DNA of 38,099 bases, taken from the NCBI GenBank assembly GCA_052034115.1, contig JBPOIZ010000026.1, forward strand, positions 1-38,099, given 5' to 3'. Each line of letters opens with the position of its first letter. The stretch's first letter is position 1. Position numbers and translations under genes: made by a program. Source of the stretch: Lutibacillus sp052034115 (GTDB taxonomy: Bacteria; Actinomycetota; Actinomycetes; Actinomycetales; Dermatophilaceae). The notes under the pieces are model-generated. The model had not been told where the DNA came from. It made no database searches and worked only from the letters and a program-made list of their open reading frames with translations. Of this stretch, positions 1-8,026 are shown piece after piece.

Positions 1-15
1 TGTCCCCGCGACACG

Positions 16-30
16 GTGACCTGTGGTCAC
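16..30. promoter_or_regulatory. Perfect inverted repeat at left edge, possible operator
   Basis: GTGACC, a three-base spacer and GGTCAC form a perfect 6-bp inverted repeat in the gene-free stretch before cysE. It could be an operator of a gene beyond the left edge or a weak hairpin. Nothing else is recognisable in positions 1-180; no reading frame with coding character is visible there. Confidence 0.25.
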
Positions 31-180
31 GATCCGCGCTCCCCAAGGCGCTGACCTGACGACCAGGACTTCCGTGTCGCACGGTCTGACACCCACACAG
101 AGCGGTGCCAGGACGTCTAGATACGCCCACCGTAGAGAAAGTTTGGCCAGTCCGAAATACCCCATTTTGCGGAGGGGGTC

Positions 181-783
181 CTAGATGAAGAGGGCGGGCT
201 CCCGGAAGAGTGCGTCATACGGGTCCTCGCCGGGCTTGGACGGCATCCGGACAACCGCCGGTATGCCGGTCGCCACCGCCCCCGCAGGCACGTCCTTGAC
301 GACGACCGAGTTGGCACCGATCTGCACATCGTCGCCGATCAGGACCGGTCCGAGCACCCGCGCACCGGCACCGATGGTGACCCGGGAGCCGACGGTGGGA
401 TGTCGTTTCACCCGTGCCAGCGAGCGCCCCCCAAGGGTGACACCGTGGTAAAGCAGCACGTCGTCGCCGACTTCGGCGGTCTCACCGATCACCACGCCCA
501 TGCCATGGTCGATGAAGAAGCGTCGGCCGATGGTGGCCCCGGGGTGGATCTCGACGCCCGTCAGGGCCCGCGCCACCTGAGACAGGATCCGCCCCACTGG
601 ACGCCATACCCCGCCCCGCAGCCACATCCGGTGCGCCACCCGGTAAGCCCAGATGGCATGCAGACCCGGCGAGGCGACAAACATTTCGGCTCGCGTGTCG
701 ACAGCGGGATCGCGCTCGATCGCCGCGTCGAGATCCTCGGCCACGGTGGCCCAGACCCGACGAAGGCTCGCCACGGCGGTCAT
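181..783 (-). CDS. cysE: Serine O-acetyltransferase (short form)
   Basis: Transfers an acetyl group from acetyl-CoA to L-serine, giving O-acetylserine for cysteine synthesis in the cytoplasm. The 200-residue protein is the short bacterial form: an alpha-helical N-terminus (about 1-75) then a left-handed beta-helix of hexapeptide repeats starting at GVEIHPGATIG (77-87). The conserved IDHG stretch (91-94) with the catalytic-type Asp92-His93 pair and YHGVTLGG (112-119) are seen. The ATG follows the cysK stop directly (TGAATG on the minus strand), so the two are translationally coupled and the order cysK-cysE is the usual actinobacterial one. The protein ends in Ile, as is common for SATs whose C-terminus docks into CysK; that docking is known for the family and only inferred here. 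Confidence 0.95.
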   Translation of the reverse strand: MTAVASLRRVWATVAEDLDAAIERDPAVDTRAEMFVASPGLHAIWAYRVAHRMWLRGGVWRPVGRILSQVARALTGVEIHPGATIGRRFFIDHGMGVVIGETAEVGDDVLLYHGVTLGGRSLARVKRHPTVGSRVTIGAGARVLGPVLIGDDVQIGANSVVVKDVPAGAVATGIPAVVRMPSKPGEDPYDALFREPALFI

Positions 784-1710
784 TCAGTCCACGAGCCCCT
801 CGAAGAGAACCGTCGAGAGGTAGCGCTCGCCGAAGGACGGTATGACGACGACGATGGTCTTGCCGGCGTTCTCCGGGCGGCGGGCCACCAGGTCGGCGGC
901 CGCGAGCGCGGCGCCGGAGGACAGCCCCACGAGCAGGCCCTCTTGGGTCGCGGCCTTGCGGGCCCACTCCACCGCAGTGCCCGCGTCGATGTCGACGACC
1001 TCGTCATACACGTTCGTGTCGAGGATCTCGGGCACGAAGTTCGCGCCGATCCCCTGGATCTTGTGCGGCGCCGGCGAGCCGCCGTTGAGGATCGGGGACT
1101 CGGCCGGCTCCACGGCGATGATCTGCACGCCGGACTTGCGAGCCTTGAGGACCTGGCCGACGCCGGTGATGGTGCCGCCCGTACCGATCCCGGCGATGAC
1201 GATGTCGACCGCACCGTCGGTGTCTCGCCAGATCTCCTCGGCGGTCGTGCGCCGGTGGATCTCCGGGTTGGCGGCGTTGGCGAACTGGCGGGCCAGGACG
1301 GCGCCGCGCTCCGCGGCGATCTGGTCGGCCCGCTCGACCGCACCGCGCATGCCGGTCGCGGGGTCGGTCAGGACGAGCTCGGCACCGAACGCCCGCAGCA
1401 GGGCGCGACGTTCCTTCGACATCGACTCGGGCATCGTCAGCACGACGGTGTAACCCCGGGCGGCGCCAACCATCGCCAAGGCAATGCCCGTGTTGCCCGA
1501 GGTCGCCTCGACGATGGTCCCGCCGGGCTTGAGCTCGCCGGACGCCTCCGCTGCGTCGATGATCGAGACACCGATGCGGTCCTTGACGGAGTTGGCCGGG
1601 TTGTAGAACTCGAGTTTGGCCGCCACCGTGGCCCGCGCGTCGATGATCCGGTTGATCCGCACCAGCGGGGTGTTGCCGATGAGCTGGGTGACGTCGTCGT
1701 AGATGGGCAC
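784..1710 (-). CDS. cysK: Cysteine synthase A (O-acetylserine sulfhydrylase)
   Basis: PLP-dependent enzyme making L-cysteine from O-acetylserine and sulfide. The 308-residue length is normal for CysK. Visible are NPANSVKDR with the PLP lysine Lys43, the substrate loop EATSGNTGIALA, the phosphate-binding glycine run GIGTGGTITG and the C-terminal SSGAA. The start is GTG at 1710-1708, preceded on the minus strand by GGAAAGG about 7 bases upstream, a clear Shine-Dalgarno. It is the first gene of the cysK-cysE operon and its product acts directly on the product of CysE. Confidence 0.96.
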   Translation of the reverse strand: MPIYDDVTQLIGNTPLVRINRIIDARATVAAKLEFYNPANSVKDRIGVSIIDAAEASGELKPGGTIVEATSGNTGIALAMVGAARGYTVVLTMPESMSKERRALLRAFGAELVLTDPATGMRGAVERADQIAAERGAVLARQFANAANPEIHRRTTAEEIWRDTDGAVDIVIAGIGTGGTITGVGQVLKARKSGVQIIAVEPAESPILNGGSPAPHKIQGIGANFVPEILDTNVYDEVVDIDAGTAVEWARKAATQEGLLVGLSSGAALAAADLVARRPENAGKTIVVVIPSFGERYLSTVLFEGLVD

Positions 1711-1806
1711 GTCGGGCCTTTCCGGTTCGCTGAGCTCTTGACGGCACGGGACCGCACCTCACTGTCCCGGCCAACGATGCAGTGCTTATGCCTATTCCAA
1801 TGCCAC

Positions 1807-1834
1807 GTTATATGTCTTGGTGGCCGCTGCCCAA
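1807..1834 (-). promoter_or_regulatory. Probable sigma-70 type promoter of cysK-cysE
   Basis: On the minus strand TTGGGC (1834-1829) is followed after 16 bases by TATAAC (1812-1807), five of six matches to the -10 consensus. Transcription would begin near 1800 and leave a leader of about 90 bases. Just downstream, two direct GGCAT repeats 11 bases apart (within about 1785-1804) might be regulator half-sites; this last point is speculative. Confidence 0.55.
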
Positions 1835-1838
1835 CTTC

Positions 1839-1957
1839 GCGTCGAGTGGAGGGTTACCAGGGGGTTCACGGGGGTTCGGGCCCCCAGATCGCGTCGAGTG
1901 GACGGTTGCCACGGGGTGGGGGTTCAGGTGTTTCCAGGCGTCGAGGGGGACGATGGG
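1839..1957 (+). repeat. Intergenic GCGTCGAG repeats (three units)
   Basis: Units begin at 1839, 1891 and 1938. The first two share GCGTCGAGTGGA followed by a similar GGTT-CCA-GGGG tail and are exactly 52 bases apart; the third is more diverged (GCGTCGAGGGGGACG). A second pair of similar units with the same 52-base spacing lies at 19896 and 19948. The repeats fill the leader between the divergent cysK promoter and the VOC gene. No family is assigned. Confidence 0.6.
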
Positions 1958-1984
1958 TCCTTCCACCCGATCGGAGGCACCACG

Positions 1985-2467
1985 ATGACGACCTATCCGG
2001 TGAAGACCTGCCTGTGGTTCGACAGCGATGCGGCCGCAGCGGCCGAGCTCTACACCGAGCTCATCCCCGACAGCGAGATCCTCCGCACGAGCCACTACGG
2101 GCCGGAGAACGAGCACGGGGCGACGGGATCGGTCCTCGAGGTCGAGTTCCGCCTCGGCAGTCAGGTCTACGTCGCTCTCAACGGCGGACCGCACTTCCGT
2201 CATACCCCGGCGGCCTCGATCCAGGTCTACTGCCCCGACCAGGCCGAGGTCGACCGGCTCTGGGCTGGGCTCATCGACGGCGGCGGCGAGGAATCCATGT
2301 GCGGCTGGCTGGTCGACCGGTTCGGCCTGTCCTGGCAGATCATCCCAACCCGGCTGGCCGAGCTCGCCTCGGACCCCGACCCGGACAGGGCCTCTCGGGT
2401 CGTCGCGGCCATGCTGACGATGCGCAAGATCGTCATCGCCGAGCTCGAGGCGGCAGCAGACGCCTGA
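1985..2467 (+). CDS. VOC-superfamily protein, PhnB-like (3-dmu-9_3-mt type)
   Basis: A 160-residue single-domain protein of the vicinal oxygen chelate (glyoxalase/bleomycin resistance) fold. The opening MTTYPVKTCLWFDSDAAAAA, the central YVALNGGPHFRHTPAASIQV and the late GLSWQIIPT match the PhnB-like subgroup, which in this form often lacks a proven substrate. The ATG at 1985 is chosen because CGGAGG ends about 8 bases before it; upstream in-frame codons belong to the repeat-rich leader. It stands alone between the cysK promoter region and etfD. No enzyme activity can be named from sequence. Confidence 0.85.
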   Translation: MTTYPVKTCLWFDSDAAAAAELYTELIPDSEILRTSHYGPENEHGATGSVLEVEFRLGSQVYVALNGGPHFRHTPAASIQVYCPDQAEVDRLWAGLIDGGGEESMCGWLVDRFGLSWQIIPTRLAELASDPDPDRASRVVAAMLTMRKIVIAELEAAADA

Positions 2468-2567
2468 TCGGTGGGGTCCCCTCGTGCCTGGCGACCTGCG
2501 TCACACCGCGACCCGGTTGGCCGTCCCGGCCCTGCTGCCACGCTCGAAGCGCCTCTAGGATCGCGGT

Positions 2568-4871
2568 ATGTCGGCACTGCAGATCACCACGATCGCCTTG
2601 TGCTTCACCATCCCATTGCTCGGCTGGGCGCTGCTGTTCCGGCAGGTGGGACGGTTCGCCAAGGTGTTCCGGATGGGCCAACCGGACTCGAGCCGGACGG
2701 ACAACCCCACGGCGCGCACCTGGACGGTGGTCAAGGAGTTCCTGGGACACACCCGGATGGCGCGGCTCCCGCTCGTCGCCATCGCCCACTGGTTCACCGC
2801 ACTGGGCTTCTTCCTGCTCTTCGCGACGCTGGTCAACGCGTTCTTCCAGCTCATCTGGGCCGACTTCCGCCTCCCGGTCGTGGGTCACTTCCCCCCGTTC
2901 GAGTGGCTCATCGAGGTCTTTGCGGTCTTCGGCTTCATCGGCATCGTGGTGCTCATCCTGGTCCGCCAGCTGAACCACCCGCGTTCGGCGGACGGCGAGA
3001 AGGGTCGGCGCAGCCGGTTCTTCGGTTCCACCTGGTGGCAGGCCTACTACGTCGAGTTCACCATCTTCGTGGTCATGCTGTGCATCATCTCCTTGCGCAC
3101 CCAAGAGGCCGCCCTCATCGAGAAGATCGAGCCCGGCACCAACATCGCCCTCCACTTCCCGCTCACCGGGTGGGCCCGCGGCATCTGGGGCGGGCTGAGC
3201 GAGCAGTGGCTCCGCGAGTCGATCTACGTCGTGGCCGCCGTGAAGATCCTCGTCTCGTTCGCCTGGATGATCACCGTCTCCCTGCAGCCGACGATGGGTG
3301 TGGCCTGGCACCGCTTCCTCGCCTTCGTCAACATCTGGTTCAAGCGCAACGCCGACGGCCGCACCGCGTTGGGCGCACTGAAGCCCATGACGGTCAACGG
3401 CGAGCCGCTGGACTTCGAGAAGATCGACGAGCTCGACGAGGACGCCGCGTTGGGTGTCGGCAAGATCGAGGACTACACCTGGAAGGACCTCCTCGACGTC
3501 ACGTCGTGCACCGAGTGCGGGCGGTGCCAGTCGCAGTGTCCGGCCTGGAACACCGACAAGCCGCTCTCGCCCAAGCTGCTCATGATGACCCTGCGGGATC
3601 ACGCGCACGCCAAGGCGCCATACCTGCTCGCCTCCGAGGAGGCCCGGGCCGACCTGCCCACCCACGTGACCAAGCTGGCCGACGTGCCGCTCATCGGGGC
3701 CACCGGCTACGAGCCGGACCATCCCCTGCGTGCGTATGACGCCCTCGGCCCGGACGCGGTCGTCGACGCCGACGTCCTGTGGTCCTGCACGACCTGCGGT
3801 GCCTGCGTGGAGCAGTGCCCGGTCGACATCGAGCACGTCGACCACATCGTCGATCTGCGCCGCTACCAGGTGCTGATCGAATCCGCGTTCCCCAGCGAGC
3901 TCAACGGCCTGTTCCGCAACCTCGAGCAGAAGCAGAACCCGTGGGGTATGGCGCCGCGGGCCCGGATGGACTGGGCCAAGGGATTGCCCTTCGAGGTGCC
4001 CGTCTTCGGCGCCGACGTCGAGGATCTCAACGAGGTGGACTACCTCTTCTGGGTCGGGTGCGCCGGAGCCTTCGAGGACCGCGCGAAGAAGACCACCCGG
4101 GCCGTCGCCGAGCTGCTGCACACCGCCGGTGTCACGTATGCCGTGCTGGGCGACTCCGAGGCATGCACCGGTGACTCGGCCCGTCGGGCCGGCAACGAGA
4201 TGCTCTTCCAGATGCTCGCCATGGGCAACGTCGAGATGCTCAACGAGATCGGCGCGACGAAGATCGTCGTCACCTGCGCGCACTGCTTCAACACGTTGCG
4301 CAATGAATACCCCCAGTTGGGCGGCACCTACGAGGTCGTGCACCACACCGAGCTGCTCAATGACTTGGTCAAGGCCGGGCGCCTGACCCCGGTCACCCGC
4401 CCCGGCGACACCGCCATGGTCTCGACGACCAAGGACGTCGCGTCGCTGGCCGGCACGGTCACTTATCACGACCCGTGCTATCTGGGCCGACACAACCACG
4501 TCTACGCTCCGCCGCGCGAGCTGCTCGGGGCCCTGCCCGGAGTGCAGTTCACCGAGCTTCCCCGACACGGCATGCGGTCGTTCTGCTGCGGCGCCGGTGG
4601 CGCCCGGATGTGGATGGAGGAGAAGCTCGGGACCCGGATCAACATGAACCGCACCGAGGAGGCATTGGGCACCAAGGCGGAGCGGATTGCCGTCGGTTGC
4701 CCGTTCTGCAAGGTCATGCTCACCGACGGGGTGAACGCCAAGGTCCAGACCGGCGACGTCGCCGAGGGCACCGTCGAAGTCGTCGACATCGCCCAGATGC
4801 TCCTGGCCGCCGTCCGCCCCGAGCGAACCCCCGAGCCACCGGCACAGGCCGTCCCCACACCGACGTCCTAG
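2568..4871 (+). CDS. etfD: Membrane-bound ETF:quinone-type oxidoreductase EtfD (Fe-S protein with CCG domains)
   Basis: A 767-residue protein with about five to six N-terminal membrane helices (1-290), two ferredoxin-like 4Fe-4S motifs, CTECGRCQSQCP near 314 and CTTCGACVEQCP near 407, and two cysteine-rich CCG-type domains (WVGCAG near 495, CAHC near 570, CCGAGG near 673). This order is that of mycobacterial EtfD (Rv0338c), which takes electrons from electron transfer flavoprotein during acyl-CoA oxidation and passes them to the quinone pool. A heterodisulfide reductase-like or lactate-oxidase (LldE-like) role is the alternative, but length and membrane part favour EtfD. The ATG has TAGGA 7 bases upstream. 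ETF itself is not in the window; a FadE5-type dehydrogenase is (11695-13572). Confidence 0.85.
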   Translation: MSALQITTIALCFTIPLLGWALLFRQVGRFAKVFRMGQPDSSRTDNPTARTWTVVKEFLGHTRMARLPLVAIAHWFTALGFFLLFATLVNAFFQLIWADFRLPVVGHFPPFEWLIEVFAVFGFIGIVVLILVRQLNHPRSADGEKGRRSRFFGSTWWQAYYVEFTIFVVMLCIISLRTQEAALIEKIEPGTNIALHFPLTGWARGIWGGLSEQWLRESIYVVAAVKILVSFAWMITVSLQPTMGVAWHRFLAFVNIWFKRNADGRTALGALKPMTVNGEPLDFEKIDELDEDAALGVGKIEDYTWKDLLDVTSCTECGRCQSQCPAWNTDKPLSPKLLMMTLRDHAHAKAPYLLASEEARADLPTHVTKLADVPLIGATGYEPDHPLRAYDALGPDAVVDADVLWSCTTCGACVEQCPVDIEHVDHIVDLRRYQVLIESAFPSELNGLFRNLEQKQNPWGMAPRARMDWAKGLPFEVPVFGADVEDLNEVDYLFWVGCAGAFEDRAKKTTRAVAELLHTAGVTYAVLGDSEACTGDSARRAGNEMLFQMLAMGNVEMLNEIGATKIVVTCAHCFNTLRNEYPQLGGTYEVVHHTELLNDLVKAGRLTPVTRPGDTAMVSTTKDVASLAGTVTYHDPCYLGRHNHVYAPPRELLGALPGVQFTELPRHGMRSFCCGAGGARMWMEEKLGTRINMNRTEEALGTKAERIAVGCPFCKVMLTDGVNAKVQTGDVAEGTVEVVDIAQMLLAAVRPERTPEPPAQAVPTPTS

Positions 4872-4882
4872 CCTTCGCTCGA

Positions 4883-4917
4883 CTGCGGCCCGTCCACACC
4901 CCAGGGACGGGCCGCAG
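4883..4917 (+). terminator. Hairpin terminator after etfD
   Basis: A perfect 13-bp stem (CTGCGGCCCGTCC with its complement) closes a 9-base loop 12 bases after the etfD stop. There is no T-tract, as usual for high-GC actinobacteria. Confidence 0.8.
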
Positions 4918-4967
4918 CTGCGTCCACAGCCGGGTCGGCGACCACCTGCGGACCGGCCCGGTTTGCC

Positions 4968-4979
4968 TACCGTCGGGCC
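4968..4979 (+). promoter_or_regulatory. -10 box placing a leaderless start before the WXG100-like gene
   Basis: TACCGT (4968-4973) lies 6 bases before the ATG at 4980 and no Shine-Dalgarno is present. This TANNNT-N6-ATG layout predicts transcription starting at or next to the start codon. No convincing -35 is seen. Confidence 0.45.
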
Positions 4980-5276
4980 ATGCTCGGTGGAGACCCGAAT
5001 CACGTGCATCAGCTCGCCTACCTGGTGCGACAGGCCGCCGACCTCGGCGAGTCCGCTGCGTCGGTCCTGCGGCACACGTCGTCGGTGCAGTGGTCCGGGG
5101 CCGCCGCCGACCAGTTCCGCCAGCGCATCGCCGACCAGGCAGCCGGCCTGGCCCGCTGCGTCGAGACGGTCCGGGCCGCGGCAGACCGGCTCACCGACCT
5201 GGCCCACACCCTGCGCACCCGCCAGCTCGCGCTGCACGTGGCGCAGGAGGCGGCCGGCTGGGGCGACCATGGGTGA
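4980..5276 (+). CDS. WXG100-like small helical protein
   Basis: A 98-residue, mostly helical protein with no signal peptide. It has a central turn QWSGAAADQF (about 37-46) that fits the W-x-G hairpin of ESAT-6/WXG100 proteins, which are secreted as helical hairpin dimers by type VII systems. The length is typical of the family. It overlaps the next gene by 8 bases, so the two are co-translated and probably act together. No ESX core gene (EccC, EccD, MycP) lies in the window, so export by type VII secretion is inference. The start is supported by the -10 box 6 bases upstream. Confidence 0.6.
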   Translation: MLGGDPNHVHQLAYLVRQAADLGESAASVLRHTSSVQWSGAAADQFRQRIADQAAGLARCVETVRAAADRLTDLAHTLRTRQLALHVAQEAAGWGDHG

Positions 5277-6717
5277 CGAGCTCTCGATCTATGGCGGCGC
5301 CGACTCCCTCGACGCACACCTGGACGACTTGGTGGCGGCCGCGCACCTGCTCGATGCGGCCGGCGACGATCTGCGCCAGGCAGCCGCACTGGTGGGCATG
5401 GTGGCCGCCGACCCGGCTCTGCTCGCCGCCGGCCTGCTCTGCCCGGTGGAGGCGGTCGCCACCGAGCTGGCGCTGCTCAGCGCCATCGGCGGGCCGGAGG
5501 GCGTCGGCGTGTGGGGGCTGGCGTTCGAGACGGTCGCGGTGGGGCTGCGGGCGTCGGTGGCGACGTATCGCGCCGCCGAGGAGGTCAGCTCGGCCGCCTT
5601 CGAGCGCCTCCGTTGGACCGGCGGGGAGCTCGTCGGAGGCCTGATCGCTGGGCAGATCGGCTCTGCGGCCTGGTGGGGCGGCGCCTCAGCCGTGGCGGCC
5701 GCGGACGCAGTCAGCGATGGCGGTGTGCGCAGGGCCCTCGGGTCGGCGCTCTATGACCGGCCCGAGGTCACCGAGCACGTCCTCGCCGTCGGCCCGGCGG
5801 TCGTCGACGGCATCGGTGTCCCGGGGCTGGCCGGCGGGGCGATCCGCGGTCTGCCGACGCTGCCGGATCTGCTCGAGCTGAGGCCGCTGCCCGACGGGTA
5901 TGCCGACCTCCTGCACCGAGTGCTCGGGCTCGGCGGTGTCCTGGGCGCGTTCCTGGACGGTGGCCCGTTCCGAGTGCGGGCGGTGCCACGCGCCGGCCCG
6001 ACCGACCAGATCCCGCCGGCCACCGGCGTCGCCGATCTGCTGCGCGAGCAGTCCGTGCTCGGCGACGGGGAACACGACGGCATGCTCACGGTCCGGCGCG
6101 TCATAGGCGTCGACGGCACGCTCGCCTGGGTCGTCCAGATCCCGGGCACTCAGGACTGGTCACTCGCGCGCAGCAACACCCCCGTCGATCTCACCTCGGA
6201 TGTCCGCCTGATGGCCGGCGAGCAGTCCGAGCTCGGCGGATGCGTCGCTGAGGCACTCCGCCAGGCCGGAGTCCGGGCCGGCGAGCCGGTGCTGCTGACC
6301 GGACACAGCCTGGGCGGCATCGCGGCCGCGGCGCTCGCGAGCGATCCCGGCTTCACCGGGGAGTTCCAGGTCACGGCGGTGCTGACGGCCGGTGCCCCCG
6401 CGGCCAGGTTCGCCATCCCCGACGGAGTGGCGGTGCTGTCCCTCGAACACGCTGAGGATCTGGTGCCGATGCTCGACGGGGGGCGCAACCCGGCCGCCGA
6501 CGACTGGGTGACGGTGCGCCGCCGCCTCGGCGCCTCGACCGGGGACCCGGCCGCCGACTTCGCGGCCGCGCACGACACCGCCGCCTACACCCAGACAGCG
6601 GCGCTGGTCGATCAGGCCACCGATGCCAGCATCCTGGCCTGGCGGGAGCGGATGCGCGGGTTCTTCACCGGCGCCCAGTCCGCGGCCCGTTATCAGATCA
6701 CGAGAGAGCCGGGATGA
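5269..6717 (+). CDS. Lipase-like alpha/beta hydrolase partnered with WXG100-like protein
   Basis: A 482-residue protein. The first half (about 1-270) is Ala-rich and helical, starting MGDELSIYGGADSLDAHLDD, with no signal peptide. The second half is an alpha/beta hydrolase with LLTGHSLGGIAAAAL, nucleophile Ser347, an upstream VVQIPGTQDW stretch, the likely acid in EHAEDLVPMLD (about 400-410) and a possible catalytic His in AAHDTAAYTQT near the end. GHSLGG is typical of class 3-type lipases. The ATG at 5269 lies inside the last codons of the WXG100-like gene. The layout, a small WXG protein with a large enzyme carrying a helical N-terminus, resembles type VII effector pairs. The substrate is unknown; phospholipid or another ester is a guess. 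Confidence 0.7.
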   Translation: MGDELSIYGGADSLDAHLDDLVAAAHLLDAAGDDLRQAAALVGMVAADPALLAAGLLCPVEAVATELALLSAIGGPEGVGVWGLAFETVAVGLRASVATYRAAEEVSSAAFERLRWTGGELVGGLIAGQIGSAAWWGGASAVAAADAVSDGGVRRALGSALYDRPEVTEHVLAVGPAVVDGIGVPGLAGGAIRGLPTLPDLLELRPLPDGYADLLHRVLGLGGVLGAFLDGGPFRVRAVPRAGPTDQIPPATGVADLLREQSVLGDGEHDGMLTVRRVIGVDGTLAWVVQIPGTQDWSLARSNTPVDLTSDVRLMAGEQSELGGCVAEALRQAGVRAGEPVLLTGHSLGGIAAAALASDPGFTGEFQVTAVLTAGAPAARFAIPDGVAVLSLEHAEDLVPMLDGGRNPAADDWVTVRRRLGASTGDPAADFAAAHDTAAYTQTAALVDQATDASILAWRERMRGFFTGAQSAARYQITREPG

Positions 6718-6721
6718 GGCG

Positions 6722-7297
6722 CTACACGTCGGTGCGATGGAAGCTCTGCCACGACCGGCTGGCCGTCGGTCCCCGCTGACCCTGGTAGTGCGAGCCGTAG
6801 GCGGCGCTGCCATACGGGTTCTCGGCTGGTGAGGAGAGGCGGAAGAAGCACAACTGGCCGATCTTCATGCCCGGGTAGAGCATGATCGGCAGGGTCGCGA
6901 CGTTGGACAGCTCCAGCGTGACGTGCCCGGAGAACCCCGGGTCGACGAACCCGGCCGTGGCGTGGGTGAGCAGCCCCAACCGCCCCAGCGAAGACTTGCC
7001 CTCCACCCGAGCCGCCAGGTCGTCCGGGAGGCTGACCGCCTCCAAGGTCGAGCCGAGGACGAACTCCCCCGGGTGCAGGACGAAGGCCTCGGTCGGCTCC
7101 ACCTCGACGAGCCTGGTCAGCTCGGGCTGCTCGGCCGACGGGTCGATGACGGGATATTTGTGGTTGTCGAAGAGCCGGAAGTAACGGTCGAGGCGCACGT
7201 CGACGCTCGACGGCTGCACCATGGCCGGATCCCAGGGGTCGAGGTTGATTCGGCCGGCAGCGACTTCGGCCCGGATATCCCTATCTGAGAGCAGCAC
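6722..7297 (-). CDS. dcd: dCTP deaminase (possibly bifunctional dCTP deaminase/dUTPase)
   Basis: Deaminates dCTP to dUTP for thymidylate synthesis; actinobacterial homologues such as that of M. tuberculosis also hydrolyse dUTP to dUMP. The 191-residue protein starts LLSDRDIRAEV, then shows QPSSVDVRLD, VEGKSSLGRLGLLTHATAGF with the catalytic-type Ser/Arg and Glu region, DPGFSGHVTLELSN, and the YQGQRGPT tail, all Dcd hallmarks. GTG at 7297 is preferred over GTG at 7303 because the family begins MLLSDRDI and because TAGCCT sits 6 bases before it. It is convergent with the hydrolase gene, 4 bases apart. Whether dUTPase activity is present cannot be told from sequence alone. Confidence 0.95.
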   Translation of the reverse strand: MLLSDRDIRAEVAAGRINLDPWDPAMVQPSSVDVRLDRYFRLFDNHKYPVIDPSAEQPELTRLVEVEPTEAFVLHPGEFVLGSTLEAVSLPDDLAARVEGKSSLGRLGLLTHATAGFVDPGFSGHVTLELSNVATLPIMLYPGMKIGQLCFFRLSSPAENPYGSAAYGSHYQGQRGPTASRSWQSFHRTDV

Positions 7298-7309
7298 ACG
7301 CACAGGCTA
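7298..7309 (-). promoter_or_regulatory. -10 box of dcd, leaderless layout
   Basis: On the minus strand TAGCCT (7309-7304) is followed by 6 bases and then the GTG at 7297. No Shine-Dalgarno is seen. The same TAGCCT-N6-GTG arrangement precedes the carbonic anhydrase-like gene at 10982. No clear -35 was found. Confidence 0.5.
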
Positions 7310-7354
7310 GCGGGCAGGTCGGCCCGGCAGCGCGCCGCTCACCGGGACGGTAGG

Positions 7355-7400
7355 TGACGTCATGGCGACGGTTGACATGACGCCATGCTGACGTCATGGT
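7355..7400 (+). promoter_or_regulatory. Promoter with three TGACGYCATG operator boxes
   Basis: Three copies of TGACGYCATG lie at 7355-7364, 7378-7387 and 7389-7398; the outer two contain the palindrome TGACGTCA, the middle has one change. TTGACA (7372-7377), a 17-base spacer and CATGGT (7395-7400) form a promoter whose -10 lies 7 bases before the ATG at 7408. The boxes sit upstream of the -35, in the spacer, and over the -10, so binding would shut the promoter. Since the first gene encodes a ribbon-helix-helix protein, autorepression is the natural inference. Confidence 0.55.
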
Positions 7401-7407
7401 GATGTCT

Positions 7408-7995
7408 ATGGATGTCACCCCCTATGTCGAGCGGGTCCGGGCCGAGTTGGGCGCAGTCGCCGAGGCCGGCGGCCCCGACGTTCGCGCTGCCGCTGACCGC
7501 ATCGCCACGGCTTTGGACCCGGCCCTCCGGCTGACCCTGCTGGAGGCCTTGAGCCAGGCGGCGGCCGAGATCACCACGTTGGTGCCCAGCGGCAATGTGG
7601 ATGTCCGCCTGCGCGGTCGAGACGTCGACTTCGTCGTCGACGTGCCACCACCGCCGGCCGCGACCTTCACCGCAGGCCCTCCGGGTGCCACCACCCGCGA
7701 TGGCGTGAGCAGCGACGCCGAGGCCGCCGACCAGGACGGCCTGGACGAGGACGACGATGTCGTCCGGATCACCGTGCGCATCCCCGAGTCGGTCAAGCTG
7801 AAGGCCGAGGACCTCGCGGCGAAGAGCGGGCGATCGCTCAACGCCTGGATCGTCACCGCGCTTCGGGCCGCGGTCCGGGACCGGCCCGCCGGCCGATCCG
7901 GCCCCCGCGTCGAGTTCGACATCGACCTCGGGCCGCTCGGCCGCTGGAACGAGAGCCGCGGCCGGCACGGCAAGCACATGTCCGGCTGGGTGTAG
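7408..7995 (+). CDS. HicB-like ribbon-helix-helix regulator
   Basis: A 195-residue protein. The N-terminal part (MDVTPYVERVRAEL onward, to about 80) is an uncharacterised actinobacterial domain with LRLTLLEALSQAAAEIT and VDVRLRGRDVDFVV. An acidic linker (SSDAEAADQDGLDEDDD) follows. The C-terminal part holds a ribbon-helix-helix DNA-binding unit, RITVRIPESVKLKAEDLAAK then SGRSLNAWIV (about 120-158), as in HicB-family antitoxins and Arc-type repressors. No toxin gene adjoins it; instead it precedes a DUF4097 gene and an exporter, so it is more likely a regulator than an antitoxin. ATG 7408 is chosen over ATG 7396 because relatives begin M-x-V/L-TPYV and because 7396 lies inside an operator box and the -10. 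Confidence 0.75.
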   Translation: MDVTPYVERVRAELGAVAEAGGPDVRAAADRIATALDPALRLTLLEALSQAAAEITTLVPSGNVDVRLRGRDVDFVVDVPPPPAATFTAGPPGATTRDGVSSDAEAADQDGLDEDDDVVRITVRIPESVKLKAEDLAAKSGRSLNAWIVTALRAAVRDRPAGRSGPRVEFDIDLGPLGRWNESRGRHGKHMSGWV

Positions 7996-8026
7996 CCCGC
8001 CGCAACGCCATACCTCTGTCAGCACC

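Noticed and set aside
1839..1957. CRISPR-like array
   Set aside because: Only two to three short diverged units, no conserved 28-37 base repeat, no cas genes.
400..2973. Long plus-strand open frame across cysE, cysK and the start of etfD
   Set aside because: It is antisense to recognisable cysK/cysE and shifts character where the VOC gene begins; no domain is visible.
2433..5270. Very long open frame on the minus strand opposite etfD (945 codons)
   Set aside because: It is antisense to a gene with clear Fe-S motifs, has a His/Asp/Gly/Arg-rich low-quality composition and no family signature; typical high-GC shadow.
7396..7407. Upstream ATG codons as start of the HicB-like gene
   Set aside because: They fall inside an operator box and the predicted -10; ATG 7408 fits the family N-terminus and the leaderless layout.
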